Assembly (NCBI RefSeq): GCF_002742335.1
Contig: NZ_MDGR01000007.1
Coordinates: forward strand, 124,001-188,000
Reading direction: 5' to 3'
Origin: Reichenbachiella sp. 5M10
GTDB taxonomy: Bacteria > Bacteroidota > Bacteroidia > Cytophagales > Cyclobacteriaceae
Length of the DNA: 64,000 nt
Below the pieces are notes generated by a model, which ran no database searches, was not told the DNA's origin, and saw only the letters and a list, made by a program, of their open reading frames with translations. The position numbers and the translations under genes are program-made. This document shows positions 1-10,526 of this stretch, piece after piece (position 1 is the stretch's first letter; every line of letters starts with the position of its first letter).

Positions 1-1
1 G

Positions 2-280
2 GACCTGATCCCAGGGATGACTGTGGATGTCAAGGTGCTCAATCAAGACCATGGAAAGCAAATTGCGATCCCTTACAAAGCAGTTGTCGAGCAGATGGGC
101 GAGTACTTCGTCTATGTCGTCCAAGACGGCAAAGCACATCAAGTCCGTATCCAACTCGGTAGCATTGTCGGTGGAGATATCGTCGTACGTGACGGGCTCA
201 AGGGAGGCGAAAAACTCATCGTCAATGGCATCCAGAAACTACGCGAAGGATCAGCAGTAGAGGTCGCGAGCAACAATTAA
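2..280 (+). CDS. RND efflux periplasmic adaptor subunit, C-terminal fragment
   Basis: The reading frame is open from the left edge, so only about the last 92 residues are visible and the true start lies outside the window. The fragment has the beta-barrel and membrane-proximal part of an HlyD/AcrA-type adaptor, including the 'PGMTVDVKV' strand and the C-terminal 'VxDGLKGGEKLIVNGIQKLREGSAV' segment typical of the family. It would link the inner-membrane pump encoded 30 bp downstream to an outer-membrane TolC-type channel. No outer-membrane partner follows the pump here. Confidence 0.85.
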   Translation, partial: DLIPGMTVDVKVLNQDHGKQIAIPYKAVVEQMGEYFVYVVQDGKAHQVRIQLGSIVGGDIVVRDGLKGGEKLIVNGIQKLREGSAVEVASNN

Positions 281-310
281 TCAATTCGGTTCAAAACATA
301 ACATAGAAGA

Positions 311-3300
311 ATGATATCTGATGTATTTATAAAACGCCCGGTCACCTCGATCGTCATCTCGCTCTTGCTGCTGCTGACGGGGACCTTGGCGATCATGAAC
401 CTGCCTGTGACCCAGTATCCGGAGATTACGCCCCCAGTGGTGTCGATTTCGGGTAATTATACAGGGGCAGATGCCCAGACCGTAGAGCAGACGGTCGCGA
501 CTCCTGTGGAGACACAGGTCAACGGTACCCCGGGTATGGCCTACGTGTCATCCAACAGTACGAGTACGGGACAGATGCAAATGAACGTCACCTTTGAGGT
601 GGGGACCGATGTGGATATTGCCACATTGGATGTGCAAAACAGAGTGAGCATCGCCGAACCGACACTCCCAGAGGCGGTCAAGCGTCTCGGTATCGTCGTA
701 CGCAAGCGTAATCCGAGCATCATGATGGTGGTAGGGATCTACTCTCCAAACGGGACACACGACGTAGGCTACCTCGACAACTATACCAACATCTTCGTGC
801 GAGACGCTTTGTTGCGTGTGCCAGGTGTGGGGGATATTACTTCTCTAGGGCAGGATTTCTCGATGAGACTTTGGCTCAAGCCAGACAAGATGGCTCAGTA
901 TGGGATCCGTACACAAGAAGTCAGTGCAGCGATACAGGAGCAAAATCTCCAAGTCGCGGCGGGGAAAGTAGGCGCTATGCCGCAGGTAGATGATCAGGCT
1001 TTCGAGTATCCGATCACTGTCAACGGCCGACTGTCGTCAAAAGAAGAATTTGAAGATATCATCGTTCGTACCAACCCTGAAGATGGCTCTTTGGTCTATC
1101 TCAAAGATATCGCGCGCATCGAGTTTGGTCGATTCGACTATGGCCGTGCGTCTGTGGTCAATGGAGACCCTACGGCGCTGCTTTTGATCTATCAAGCGCC
1201 GGGTAGCAATGCCCTCACGACGGCCGATGGGGTCAACGAAGCATTGGAAGAGTTGAAGAAAGCATTTCCTAATGATGTGGATTATGTGGTCTCTTTTGAG
1301 TCGGTCTCTGTGGTAGAGGTGTCGATCGAGGAAGTGTTGCATACGCTGTTTGAAGCCTTGCTGCTCGTGACGATCGTGGTGTTCCTGTTCTTGCAGAGCT
1401 GGAGAGCGACTTTGGTACCGATTTTGGCAATTCCGGTTTCGATTGTGGGTACGTTCATCTTTTTTATTCCCTTGGGCTTCACCATCAATACACTGACGCT
1501 GTTTGGTTTCGTCCTTGCGATTGGTATCGTAGTGGATGACGCGATTGTGGTGGTAGAGGCAGTACAGCACTACATCGATCACTTCAAGCTTTCGCCCAAA
1601 GAAGCCACACGCCGAGCAATGAAAGACATCACAGCGCCAGTTATTGCGATTGCTTTGATCTTGGCGGCTGTATTTATTCCCGTGGGGTTCATCCCAGGTA
1701 TCGTAGGACGATTGTACCAGCAGTTTGCGATTACGATTGCGATTTCGGTATTGATTTCGGCTTTTGTCGCTCTGACACTGACACCAGCGCTTTGTTCGCT
1801 GATGCTGCGTCCGATGAATTTGTCCAAGAAATCTACGGGTATCAATGGGCTGTTCTTCAAGTTCAATACTTGGTTTGAGCGGACTACTGAGTCTTATGGC
1901 AATGGTGTCCGGAAGGCCATCAAAGCCACGCCGATGGTATTGATCGCGCTAGTATGTATCTATGTAGGCACGGTGGGGATGTTCAACATCAAACCGACTG
2001 GATTTATCCCAACGGAAGATGAAGGGCGTATTTTCATCGCGATGGAACTGCCCGAAGGGTCGTCTACGGCACGTACACTGGAAGTGATGGACAAAGTAGG
2101 TGCGACACTCGGCGAGCACCCCGCGATCAAAAACTACACGGGTATCGCTGGACTGAATGCCATCAACTTCTCGTTCAAATCCAACTCAGCGACCTACTTC
2201 ATCCAGATGCATCCTTGGGAGGAAAGAAAAGATCCATCCATGCAGTTGCAGGGAGTGATCGGTCAGCTCAATGCCGCATTTGCGAGTGTACACGAAGCGA
2301 CCATTCGCGTGGTGTCTCCACCTGCGATTCCAGGTTTGGGTAACACAGGGGGATTCAGTTTCATGCTGGAGCAGCGTGCTGGCGGAGAGGTCAAGGAGCT
2401 CGAAGGAGTCTTGGGGCAATTTCTCATGGCAGCCAATCAGCGACCAGAGATCGCGATGGCCTATAGCTTCTTTACCGCACGAGCACCGGGCTACCAAGTG
2501 GATGTAGACCGAGAGAAAGCCAAGAAATTGGGCGTGTCCGTATCGGATGTTTTTGCAACCATGTCGTCGTTTATGGGGAGCCAGTACATCAATGACTTCA
2601 CGCGCTACGGTCGAAACTTCCGCGTCGTGGCTCAGGCCGATACGAGCTATCGCATGGACATCAAAAATCTAGAAAAGTATTACGTCCAAAACCGCAACGG
2701 CGAATCAGTACCGCTGAGTGCATTGGTCAACTATCACGTCAAGGAAAGTGCACCGGTGATCTCTCACTACAACCTCTTCCGATCGGCAGAAGTCAATGGG
2801 GCTGCAGCACCGGGCTACAGTAGTGGTCAAGCGATGGAGGCACTCAAAGAGGTGGCGGATGAAGTGCTGCCAGCAGGCTATGGTTATGATTTCTCAGGGC
2901 TGAGCCGTGAGGAGCTGTCGTCAGGCAATGCCACGGTAGCGATTTTTGGATTGTCGATCGTGATTGTGTTGTTGCTGCTCGCTGCACTGTATGAGAGTTG
3001 GTCTGTACCGTTTTCGATCTTGCTGACAGTGCCTTTGGGTGCTTTTGGAGCGATCGTGGCGTTGATGTTCTTGCCACACCTGAGCAACAACGTCTATGCG
3101 CAGATTGGTTTGATCACCCTGATAGGTCTGGCTGCTAAGAATGCCATCTTGATCGTGGAGTTTGCCAAAGAACGGGTAGACCGTGGGATGGAAATCGTCG
3201 CAGCTACACTGGAGGCGGTCAAATTGAGATTGAGGCCGATTGTGATGACGTCTTTGGCATTTATATTGGGAGTCGTACCGTTGGCGCTGGCTTCTGGTGC

Positions 3301-3472
3301 GGGAGCCGTCGCGCGTCAGACGATCGGGTGGACCGTGATCGGCGGGATGCTCGCTGCGACCTTCCTAGCGATCTTCATCGTGCCAGTACTCTATATCGTG
3401 ATTACGAAATTGGCCTACGGCAAAAAGGGGTTGGAAGAACTCCAAGCCAAAGCAGGGTTTGACGAAGAATAA
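311..3472 (+). CDS. RND efflux transporter permease, AcrB/HAE1 family
   Basis: The 1053-residue protein has the usual length of an AcrB-type proton-driven multidrug pump. The N-terminus (MISDVFIKRPVTSIVISLLLLLTG) is the standard first transmembrane helix of this family. The 'GIVVDDAIVVVEA' segment supplies the paired aspartates of transmembrane helix 4 used for proton relay. A second membrane block lies around residues 870-1035, so the tandem-repeat architecture is complete. It starts 30 bp after the adaptor gene and is followed by a terminator, so it is probably the last gene of that operon. The substrate cannot be read from sequence. Confidence 0.95.
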   Translation: MISDVFIKRPVTSIVISLLLLLTGTLAIMNLPVTQYPEITPPVVSISGNYTGADAQTVEQTVATPVETQVNGTPGMAYVSSNSTSTGQMQMNVTFEVGTDVDIATLDVQNRVSIAEPTLPEAVKRLGIVVRKRNPSIMMVVGIYSPNGTHDVGYLDNYTNIFVRDALLRVPGVGDITSLGQDFSMRLWLKPDKMAQYGIRTQEVSAAIQEQNLQVAAGKVGAMPQVDDQAFEYPITVNGRLSSKEEFEDIIVRTNPEDGSLVYLKDIARIEFGRFDYGRASVVNGDPTALLLIYQAPGSNALTTADGVNEALEELKKAFPNDVDYVVSFESVSVVEVSIEEVLHTLFEALLLVTIVVFLFLQSWRATLVPILAIPVSIVGTFIFFIPLGFTINTLTLFGFVLAIGIVVDDAIVVVEAVQHYIDHFKLSPKEATRRAMKDITAPVIAIALILAAVFIPVGFIPGIVGRLYQQFAITIAISVLISAFVALTLTPALCSLMLRPMNLSKKSTGINGLFFKFNTWFERTTESYGNGVRKAIKATPMVLIALVCIYVGTVGMFNIKPTGFIPTEDEGRIFIAMELPEGSSTARTLEVMDKVGATLGEHPAIKNYTGIAGLNAINFSFKSNSATYFIQMHPWEERKDPSMQLQGVIGQLNAAFASVHEATIRVVSPPAIPGLGNTGGFSFMLEQRAGGEVKELEGVLGQFLMAANQRPEIAMAYSFFTARAPGYQVDVDREKAKKLGVSVSDVFATMSSFMGSQYINDFTRYGRNFRVVAQADTSYRMDIKNLEKYYVQNRNGESVPLSALVNYHVKESAPVISHYNLFRSAEVNGAAAPGYSSGQAMEALKEVADEVLPAGYGYDFSGLSREELSSGNATVAIFGLSIVIVLLLLAALYESWSVPFSILLTVPLGAFGAIVALMFLPHLSNNVYAQIGLITLIGLAAKNAILIVEFAKERVDRGMEIVAATLEAVKLRLRPIVMTSLAFILGVVPLALASGAGAVARQTIGWTVIGGMLAATFLAIFIVPVLYIVITKLAYGKKGLEELQAKAGFDEE

Positions 3473-3500
3473 TTTGAATTTTTGTATTGATTATTGATTG

Positions 3501-3531
3501 AGGGCTGCTCGCAAGAGTAGCCCTTTTTTTG
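3501..3531 (+). terminator. Rho-independent terminator after RND pump
   Basis: A 10-bp stem with one mismatch (agggctgctc / gagtagccct) around a GCAA loop is followed by seven T residues, 28 bp after the pump stop codon. Confidence 0.85.
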
Positions 3532-3683
3532 TGCATAGAATCAGGTGTTTGGTCATCTGCTAAGGTATCTGCATTCTGTAGTACAACTAGGTTATAGCTC
3601 TTTCTCCTTGGACAAATGGCGTCATATTTAGGTGTCCTGAAACGAGGGTGAAGAGTGTTTCAATATGAATGAAACCTTAGTAG

Positions 3684-4763
3684 TTACACCGCTGCTGCTT
3701 TACCCAATTTGCGTAGGTGTAGCAGATGAGAACTGATGGCTTTCATCATGGTGTTGTATTCGTTGTAGGTGACGTTGAATTCCGCGCAGGTCTCCTTGAC
3801 CAAACGACTGATCGTAGGGTAGTGGATGTGACTGATTCGAGGGAAAAGGTGGTGTTCGATTTGGAAATTGAGCCCTCCGAGGAGCCAGTGGAGGATTTTG
3901 CTTGACGTAGCAAAATTAGCAGTGCTATTGACCTGGTGGATCGCCCATTCTGTGGGACTACCGCCTTTGGTATCACTTGCGTGAAAAGCCGTGTCTTCTA
4001 CGACATGTGCCAATTGAAAGACGATGCTGATGATCAGCCCACAGGTCATCGTGATGATGAGGAAACCTACCAACCATGGGAGCCATCCTACTAGGTAGAT
4101 TGGCAGGGCCATGTAGACTCCCATATAGGCGATTTTTGTAAACCAAAAGATAAAATGCTCTTTGGGAGTCAACGCCTCTTTTTTTGAGATCGGCGTGATT
4201 TTTTGTGTAAAATATTTTTCGAAATCTTCGTAAAAGATCCACGCCAGATACGAGACACCGTAGAGTATGACCCAGTAGATGTGCTGGTAGCGGTGATAGC
4301 GGCGGAGTGGTTGTCCAGCGTGTAGTCGCATGAATGGTTTTACATCTATGTCCGAATCGATTCCCTCGATGTTGGTATAGGTGTGGTGATTGATGTTGTG
4401 TTTGACGCTCCAGTAGTGTGCATTGCCGCCGAGGATGTTGAGACAATAGGCGGAGATGCGATTGACCCAGGAGTGCCTCGAAAAGCACTGATGACTGCCC
4501 TCGTGCATGACATTGAACCCGATGAGTCCAAGGTTGATGCCAAGTAGTATACATAGCACGATCGAGATCGGAATAGCCGGTGTGAAAAACACCAATGTGA
4601 CATAAAAACCAATGGCCGAAGCGACTAAAATAAGTCCTTTGACGTAGACCGGTTCTGCTCCAGAAGGGTGCAGATTTTGGTTAGCAAAGTAGTCGTCTAC
4701 TTTGTTTCGCAACGTTTTGAAAAAGGAGTTGCTACTCGAATCGAATGTGTACTTCTGGCTCAA
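3684..4763 (-). CDS. Membrane fatty acid desaturase (acyl-CoA/acyl-lipid type)
   Basis: This 359-residue integral membrane protein carries the three histidine boxes of membrane fatty acid desaturases: HEGSH at residues 87-91, HNINHH at 122-127 and QIEHH at 301-305. These would bind the di-iron centre that inserts a double bond into an acyl chain. The third box begins with Q, as in front-end and linoleoyl-CoA-type desaturases. Hydrophobic segments lie near residues 42-82 and 205-255. It is transcribed alone and diverges from the alpha-2-macroglobulin gene. A role in adapting membrane fluidity is likely; regiospecificity cannot be told. Confidence 0.92.
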   Translation of the reverse strand: MSQKYTFDSSSNSFFKTLRNKVDDYFANQNLHPSGAEPVYVKGLILVASAIGFYVTLVFFTPAIPISIVLCILLGINLGLIGFNVMHEGSHQCFSRHSWVNRISAYCLNILGGNAHYWSVKHNINHHTYTNIEGIDSDIDVKPFMRLHAGQPLRRYHRYQHIYWVILYGVSYLAWIFYEDFEKYFTQKITPISKKEALTPKEHFIFWFTKIAYMGVYMALPIYLVGWLPWLVGFLIITMTCGLIISIVFQLAHVVEDTAFHASDTKGGSPTEWAIHQVNSTANFATSSKILHWLLGGLNFQIEHHLFPRISHIHYPTISRLVKETCAEFNVTYNEYNTMMKAISSHLLHLRKLGKAAAV

Positions 4764-4909
4764 GAGTATAATGTTTGGTGACAGTATTTGAGTTTCGGTC
4801 GTTCAATATGGGGCAATAGCCTCTATGTCGAATGTAGGCTGTACTTGAAGGATGTCTGCAATATCCATATTCCACGCCTCTCACCCCTCGATTCTTGCGA
4901 TTATTTGTT

Positions 4910-4941
4910 CAATTGGTCTCAATATGGTCAAACAATTGGTC
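4910..4941. repeat. Direct repeat CAATTGGTC in divergent intergenic region
   Basis: CAATTGGTC occurs at 4910-4918 and 4933-4941, 23 bp start to start (about two helical turns), in the 330-bp gap between the divergent desaturase and alpha-2-macroglobulin genes. It could be a regulator site for either gene. Nothing else recognisable was seen in this gap. Confidence 0.35.
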
Positions 4942-5093
4942 CAGTCAGTCGGAAATGAGGAGGACTAGCCTTCGTTCATTTTGGCTGGATTTGCGGAAAA
5001 ATGACCGAGTCAGTTCCAATCTCAGTCCGTTTTTGGTTATCATTACCTCCTTGAACAAATGACTTGAAACTTATCAAATTCCAACCTTTCAAC

Positions 5094-8000
5094 ATGCAAC
5101 ATCATCGCTTGATTACCAGAGCCGTATTGGCTGTATTGACCTGTTTAGTATTTGCTTGCTCAAGCAAAAAATCAGAAGCTCCAGACACAGAAGAAATCCA
5201 ATATTCGAATGAAATCGTGGCGATTATCAGTCACATCACAAGTGGGACAATCACACCTGCTGATCGGATTGAGGTGCAGTTTTTGGAATCCGTCGTGTCG
5301 GAGGAGGAGCTGAACCTGCCCGTTGACAATCCTTTTTCTTTCTCCCCTTCGATCTCAGGAGAGGCGAGTTGGGTCCGAACGGACTTGCTGGTTTTTATAC
5401 CTTCCAAACCGTTGGGCTCGAGAGTCAACTACTCAGGTACGCTCAACCTATCCACTTTGGGTGCGGACTTTGACGTCAAGGAAGTAGAGATCAAGTTTTA
5501 TGTGCTGGGCCAGGAGATCACTTCATTCGAAGGAGAGCTGGAAGTGCAGAATCCATCTAATCCGAAGGAGCTCGTCTACCGAGGTAAGATCAGCTTTTCG
5601 CAAAGTACGACTCTCGAGAATGTGACCAAGGCAGCATCATTGACCGGCTCAACTTTGAACTGGAACCAAGAGAATGACCGTTCGTTCAGCTTTAGCAGTG
5701 GGACGCTCACCAGACAGGCCGAAATCAAAAACTATCGATTCGTCGTGGATCACAAGGAGCTAAATCTCTCCGAATCTATGGAACAAAATATAGAGGTGGT
5801 ACCACTCCAAAAGCTTATCCTTTCGGAAATCGTCAAGGACGAAGAAGGACGATCACCTAAGATGATGCTGAAGTTTTCGGATCAGCTTGATGCGAAACAA
5901 AACCTCGAAGGATTTGTGAGTGTCACACCGGAGGTACAGGTCAAGCAGCAGCAGATGGGCAAGTACATCCTGTTGGACGGTGATTTCAAATTTGGTACTG
6001 AGTATACTGTGAATGTCAAGGCTGGGGTGAAGAGCAAATGGGGTACAGCAACAGAGCAAACCATCAGCAAAGTGGTGAAATTTGCAGATATCCAGCCACA
6101 GGTAGAGTTTGCAAGCGATGGGATCTTCTTGCCCACCAGTAACAACAAGCGTTTGCAGTTTTTGACCACCAACCTCAAGCGTGTCCATGTGGAAGTCAAA
6201 AAGGTGTTTGATGGCAACATCGAGAATTTTTTTCAGAACGAATCACTCAAGAGTAGCAAAGACCGAAATACCGAATTTGGACAGTCCTATGTGTCTACGG
6301 TCGGAGCGATTGTTTACAACCAGACCTTCGAGATTGGAGATCAGAAAAACGAATGGCTCATTCACAACCTGGCCTTGGACAATGTCCTCGCAGAGTTTTC
6401 CAATGGCTTGTATTTGATACGAATCAATTTTAACCCCCATGATATCCTCGTGCCTATCGGGGAGGATGAGTTGAGCTACATTCAGCAATCTGGCCAGATC
6501 TACAAACCTGTGACGATCAGTGATCTAGGTGTGTTGGCCAAACAGCATGGAGACGAACGTATGGATGTCTATGTGACGGATCTCAAAACTGGCCAGCCCA
6601 TGCCAGGCGCCAAAGTCACAGTGTCACGCTACGACAGAGATAGCCAGGGCACGACCAATGATCAAGGTCAGGTATCGCTCAAAGGTTACAGAAATAGCCT
6701 CGTCAAAGCAGAGAAAAATGGACAGATTAGTATCATTCAACCTTATGAAATGCGATGGAATCAATCAGGGTTTGATATCGGAGGAGTGAGCTCCTACGAT
6801 CTCCAAACCCGTGGGTTCATCTATACGGAGCGGGGAGTTTACCGTCCAGGAGACTCGGTCAATCTCTCGTGCATCGTACGCTACGCCAATGCTTCGGCCA
6901 ACAATGCTCCAGCGACTTTCAAGTTGTTCAACCCAGAAGGGACATTGGTCGTCGAACAAACCCAAACGAGTGCACGTGACGGGTTCTATAATTTCAATTT
7001 TGGGACGGATCAAAATGACCCTACTGGCAACTGGAATGCCCAAGTCATGGTGGGCAACAAACGCTTCTATCATACGCTCAAAGTGGAGACAGTGGTTGCC
7101 AACCGGCTCAAGGTCAAGGTCACACCAGCGCTGAAAACATTGTTGCCCGAAAACAAGATACTCAATTTTGATGTGGAGAGTAAGTATCTCTTTGGTGCCT
7201 CGGCGTCTGGGTTGAGCTATGAGACGGAGGTAGAGATCTTTGACCAGCCTAGAGCCTTTCCTAAGTACAAGGACTACAATTTCTTCAACCAGTATGTGGA
7301 GTTTCATGACATCAAAACAAAAATCAAAACAGGGCGACTCAATGAAGACGGGACTGCTGCTGTCGTGTGGAATGTACCTAACCTCAAGCAGGCTCCTTCG
7401 CCTCTCAAGGTAAAAATCAATGCGACGGTACAGGAAGAGGGAGGACGCCCCAACGACGCATGGGCGTTTTTGGACTTGCATCCGTTCACGCACTATGTAG
7501 GAATCAAAGACGATCAGAGGTACGTCAAACTCAACAGCAAGACAGATGTGCCCGTCATCCTCGTCGATCATGAGGGCAATGCTGTATCGGGCAAAGAACT
7601 GACTTACCGCATCTACCGCAACGACTCCTATTGGTGGTATCAATACAACAGCTTCCAGAATTTTAAGCTGCGCTTCAAGACAGACCAGCACTCCTATCTC
7701 GTAGAGGAAGGAACAGTGATATCAGGCAAACCATTCACGACGGTTCCTTTCAGACCTAGTCAAAAGGGACAGTACCTCATCGAGGTACAAGATGCTATGA
7801 GTCAGGGGCACACCTCGAGTATATTTGTGAGTGCCTACCCGTATGGCGGTATCCCCAACGGTGATCAGAATGCCGGTACGCTCTCATTGAGAAGCGAAAA
7901 AGATAGCTACGAAGTAGGTGATGACGCCATGATTACTTTCCCATCACCAAAGCAGGGTAATGTTCTGCTCACGGTAGAAAGAGGAGATGAAATCATCCTC

Positions 8001-10526
8001 AGCAAATGGGTCAAGCCAGCGGAGGACCAAGAGGATATGCAGGTCAAGTTGAAAATCTCGAAATCAATGGTTCCTAATGTTTATGTGACGGTCACCACAT
8101 TGCAGAGCCATGCCCAAACGGTCAACGATCGCCCGATCCGTATGTTTGGTATCCTGCCGATCACAGTGGTCAATCCAAGCAGCAAACGTGAACTCGTCAT
8201 CAAGATGGCTGATGAACTCAAGCCCAAAGAAAAATTTGACATTGAAATCTCTACCCTAGACGGAAAACCCACACAATTTACGGTGGCTGTGGTGGACGAA
8301 GGTTTGTTGGATTTGACCAATTTTCAGACGCCGAATCCTTGGAAAGAGTTCTACAAGAAAGTCAGGTTGGAAGTCGAGACCTACGACATGTTTGGTCATG
8401 TGATTGGAGCAAACGAGAGCGATGTATTCAAAACGTTCTCGATCGGGGGAGATATGGACTACCGCGAGTCTCAGATTGATCCTTTCAAGAAGAAAAAGCG
8501 TTTCAAGCCTGTTTGTATGTTTGAAGGCCCACGATTGACAGATAGCCAAGGCAAGGCAAAGGTAAGTTTCGAAATGCCTAATTACGTCGGGTCAGTGCGT
8601 GTGATGGTCATCGCGGCACAGGGGGATAGCTATGCCTCCGAAGACAAAACAGTAGCCGTGAAAAGTGACTTGATCATTCAGCCGACGATCCCAAGAGCGC
8701 TGAAGCCTGGAGATGTTTTTGAAGTGCCTGTCAATGTCTTTGCGACGAGAGACAAGATCGGAGCGATCGATCTGAGCATCGAGACCGAAGGGCCTCTCGA
8801 AGTGATCGGTCAGGCTAAGTATACACACACATTTGACGAGGAAGATGATCAGATGTTTCATTTTCAAGTTAAGGTTAAATCGGCCATTGGTCAATCCAAA
8901 ATTACCCTGAGAGGGAAAGGAAAAGGAGTGTCGAGTAGTTTTGAGGCAGATGTACCTGTGTCGCCAAGCGCCGCACGTGTATATGCCAAAGAAGAGAAAA
9001 TCATCAAGCCAGGTGAGACGATAGCTTTCAAAATCCCGAAAGTAGGGATTGACGGAACCAACAACGCCCGTTTGAACCTGTCGGTGTTTCCAAATATGGA
9101 CTTTTTGCACCGTCTGGATTATCTGATTCGTTACCCCTATGGTTGTATCGAGCAGACTACTTCGTCGGTGTTTCCGCAGTTGGCACTCAAGAGCTTCTTT
9201 GCCGATGATCCTGACCGACAAAAGGAGATTGATACCAACATCAATGCGGGGATCGATCGCTTGCGTACCTTCCAGTTGAGCAACGGAGGATTTAGCTATT
9301 GGCCAGGAGGAGACCAAGCTTCGTCATGGGGGAGCAACTATGCGGCGCAGTTTCTGGTCGAAGCGCGCCAGCAGGGATATGTGGTACCCGATGGGATGTA
9401 CGATGGAGTGATTCGCTACCTTGAGCGTGAGACACGATCTAGCAATAGCAACAAGAAGTATCTGATGACGCGTGTCAATCGATGCTTGGTGCTGGCCATG
9501 GCAGACAAAGCCCCGATACAGGAGATGAACTTGCTCAAGCAAAACAGCTACAAAGACATGAATCCAACACAGAAGTGGCAGCTCGTGACGGCTTACAAAC
9601 TGGCGGGAGCCTATGACAAAGTAGAAGACCTGATTGGTATGATTTCTATGGATGTGGCCGAGTACAACGAGTTTGCTCACACCTACGGTTCACGCTACCG
9701 TGATTTGGGCTTGATCCTGCGTTGTTTGGTGATCTTGGATCGCAAAGAGGATGCGGCACTTCTTGCCAAGAAGATTGCGGAGGTATTGTCGAGTCGCAAT
9801 TGGTACTCGACACAGACCGTAGGTCAAATGCTCCTCGGTGTGGCCAACTATTTTGAATTGGCAGGGGTGCAGGTAGCGGATGATCTGATTTTGCAGGGTT
9901 CTGTGCTGCTACCCAATGGCACGAGACAAGAGCTCACCGGGGTAGATCAATTCAACTTGTACATCAACGAAGGTTATGGAGAGGAACTCAAACTGACGTT
10001 AGGTTCAGAGATGGAAGTTTCACAAATGTACGCGAGCCTATCTGCCAATGGTGTACCGCTCACGGATCAATCGACAGAGGAAAACAAGAACCTCTCACTC
10101 AAGGTGGACTGGTACGACGAGGATGGGTACGAGATTGATGTCGCCAAGGTCAAACAGGGCGAGACCTTCTATGCGCGCTACCGTGTGGGCAACAAGAGCG
10201 TCGTGCCGCTGGTCGAGGAAGTGGCGCTGGTACAGTTGCTGCCTTCTGGCTGGGAGATCGAAAACATGAGACTGTCTGGTGAAGTGTATCCCGAGTGGAT
10301 GGCAGACTGGAACGTGGATCGTGAAGAGTACCTTGACATCAGAGACGACAGAATCATGTGGTTTTTTGATATTGAACAAGGACAACCATTGGATTTTGTG
10401 GTGAAGATCAATGCCATAACGAAGGGGAAATACCAGCTGCCAGGAGCAAGGTGTGAGGCCATGTACAACAACGACTTCATGGCGACTCAAGCGGGACTCT
10501 CTGTTACTGTGGTGGATGCCGAATGA
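5094..10526 (+). CDS. Alpha-2-macroglobulin family lipoprotein (YfhM-like)
   Basis: This is a very large envelope protein of 1810 residues. I chose the ATG at 5094 over the in-frame TTG at 5064 because it gives a compact lipoprotein signal peptide with the lipidated cysteine at residue 22 (LVFAC). The central part contains macroglobulin-like beta domains. The thioester motif GCIEQ is present (Cys at residue 1351 from this start), so the protein may be able to trap proteases covalently. An alpha-alpha barrel thioester domain and a receptor-binding-like domain follow. The stop overlaps the pbpC start by 4 bp (ATGA). This reproduces the yfhM-pbpC pairing known from Proteobacteria, where the pair is thought to guard and repair the envelope after protease attack. 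Confidence 0.93.
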   Translation: MQHHRLITRAVLAVLTCLVFACSSKKSEAPDTEEIQYSNEIVAIISHITSGTITPADRIEVQFLESVVSEEELNLPVDNPFSFSPSISGEASWVRTDLLVFIPSKPLGSRVNYSGTLNLSTLGADFDVKEVEIKFYVLGQEITSFEGELEVQNPSNPKELVYRGKISFSQSTTLENVTKAASLTGSTLNWNQENDRSFSFSSGTLTRQAEIKNYRFVVDHKELNLSESMEQNIEVVPLQKLILSEIVKDEEGRSPKMMLKFSDQLDAKQNLEGFVSVTPEVQVKQQQMGKYILLDGDFKFGTEYTVNVKAGVKSKWGTATEQTISKVVKFADIQPQVEFASDGIFLPTSNNKRLQFLTTNLKRVHVEVKKVFDGNIENFFQNESLKSSKDRNTEFGQSYVSTVGAIVYNQTFEIGDQKNEWLIHNLALDNVLAEFSNGLYLIRINFNPHDILVPIGEDELSYIQQSGQIYKPVTISDLGVLAKQHGDERMDVYVTDLKTGQPMPGAKVTVSRYDRDSQGTTNDQGQVSLKGYRNSLVKAEKNGQISIIQPYEMRWNQSGFDIGGVSSYDLQTRGFIYTERGVYRPGDSVNLSCIVRYANASANNAPATFKLFNPEGTLVVEQTQTSARDGFYNFNFGTDQNDPTGNWNAQVMVGNKRFYHTLKVETVVANRLKVKVTPALKTLLPENKILNFDVESKYLFGASASGLSYETEVEIFDQPRAFPKYKDYNFFNQYVEFHDIKTKIKTGRLNEDGTAAVVWNVPNLKQAPSPLKVKINATVQEEGGRPNDAWAFLDLHPFTHYVGIKDDQRYVKLNSKTDVPVILVDHEGNAVSGKELTYRIYRNDSYWWYQYNSFQNFKLRFKTDQHSYLVEEGTVISGKPFTTVPFRPSQKGQYLIEVQDAMSQGHTSSIFVSAYPYGGIPNGDQNAGTLSLRSEKDSYEVGDDAMITFPSPKQGNVLLTVERGDEIILSKWVKPAEDQEDMQVKLKISKSMVPNVYVTVTTLQSHAQTVNDRPIRMFGILPITVVNPSSKRELVIKMADELKPKEKFDIEISTLDGKPTQFTVAVVDEGLLDLTNFQTPNPWKEFYKKVRLEVETYDMFGHVIGANESDVFKTFSIGGDMDYRESQIDPFKKKKRFKPVCMFEGPRLTDSQGKAKVSFEMPNYVGSVRVMVIAAQGDSYASEDKTVAVKSDLIIQPTIPRALKPGDVFEVPVNVFATRDKIGAIDLSIETEGPLEVIGQAKYTHTFDEEDDQMFHFQVKVKSAIGQSKITLRGKGKGVSSSFEADVPVSPSAARVYAKEEKIIKPGETIAFKIPKVGIDGTNNARLNLSVFPNMDFLHRLDYLIRYPYGCIEQTTSSVFPQLALKSFFADDPDRQKEIDTNINAGIDRLRTFQLSNGGFSYWPGGDQASSWGSNYAAQFLVEARQQGYVVPDGMYDGVIRYLERETRSSNSNKKYLMTRVNRCLVLAMADKAPIQEMNLLKQNSYKDMNPTQKWQLVTAYKLAGAYDKVEDLIGMISMDVAEYNEFAHTYGSRYRDLGLILRCLVILDRKEDAALLAKKIAEVLSSRNWYSTQTVGQMLLGVANYFELAGVQVADDLILQGSVLLPNGTRQELTGVDQFNLYINEGYGEELKLTLGSEMEVSQMYASLSANGVPLTDQSTEENKNLSLKVDWYDEDGYEIDVAKVKQGETFYARYRVGNKSVVPLVEEVALVQLLPSGWEIENMRLSGEVYPEWMADWNVDREEYLDIRDDRIMWFFDIEQGQPLDFVVKINAITKGKYQLPGARCEAMYNNDFMATQAGLSVTVVDAE

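Noticed and set aside
1037-1582. 181-codon minus-strand open frame inside the RND pump gene
   Set aside because: It is antisense to a well-supported coding region and its sequence is low-complexity and Arg/His-rich.
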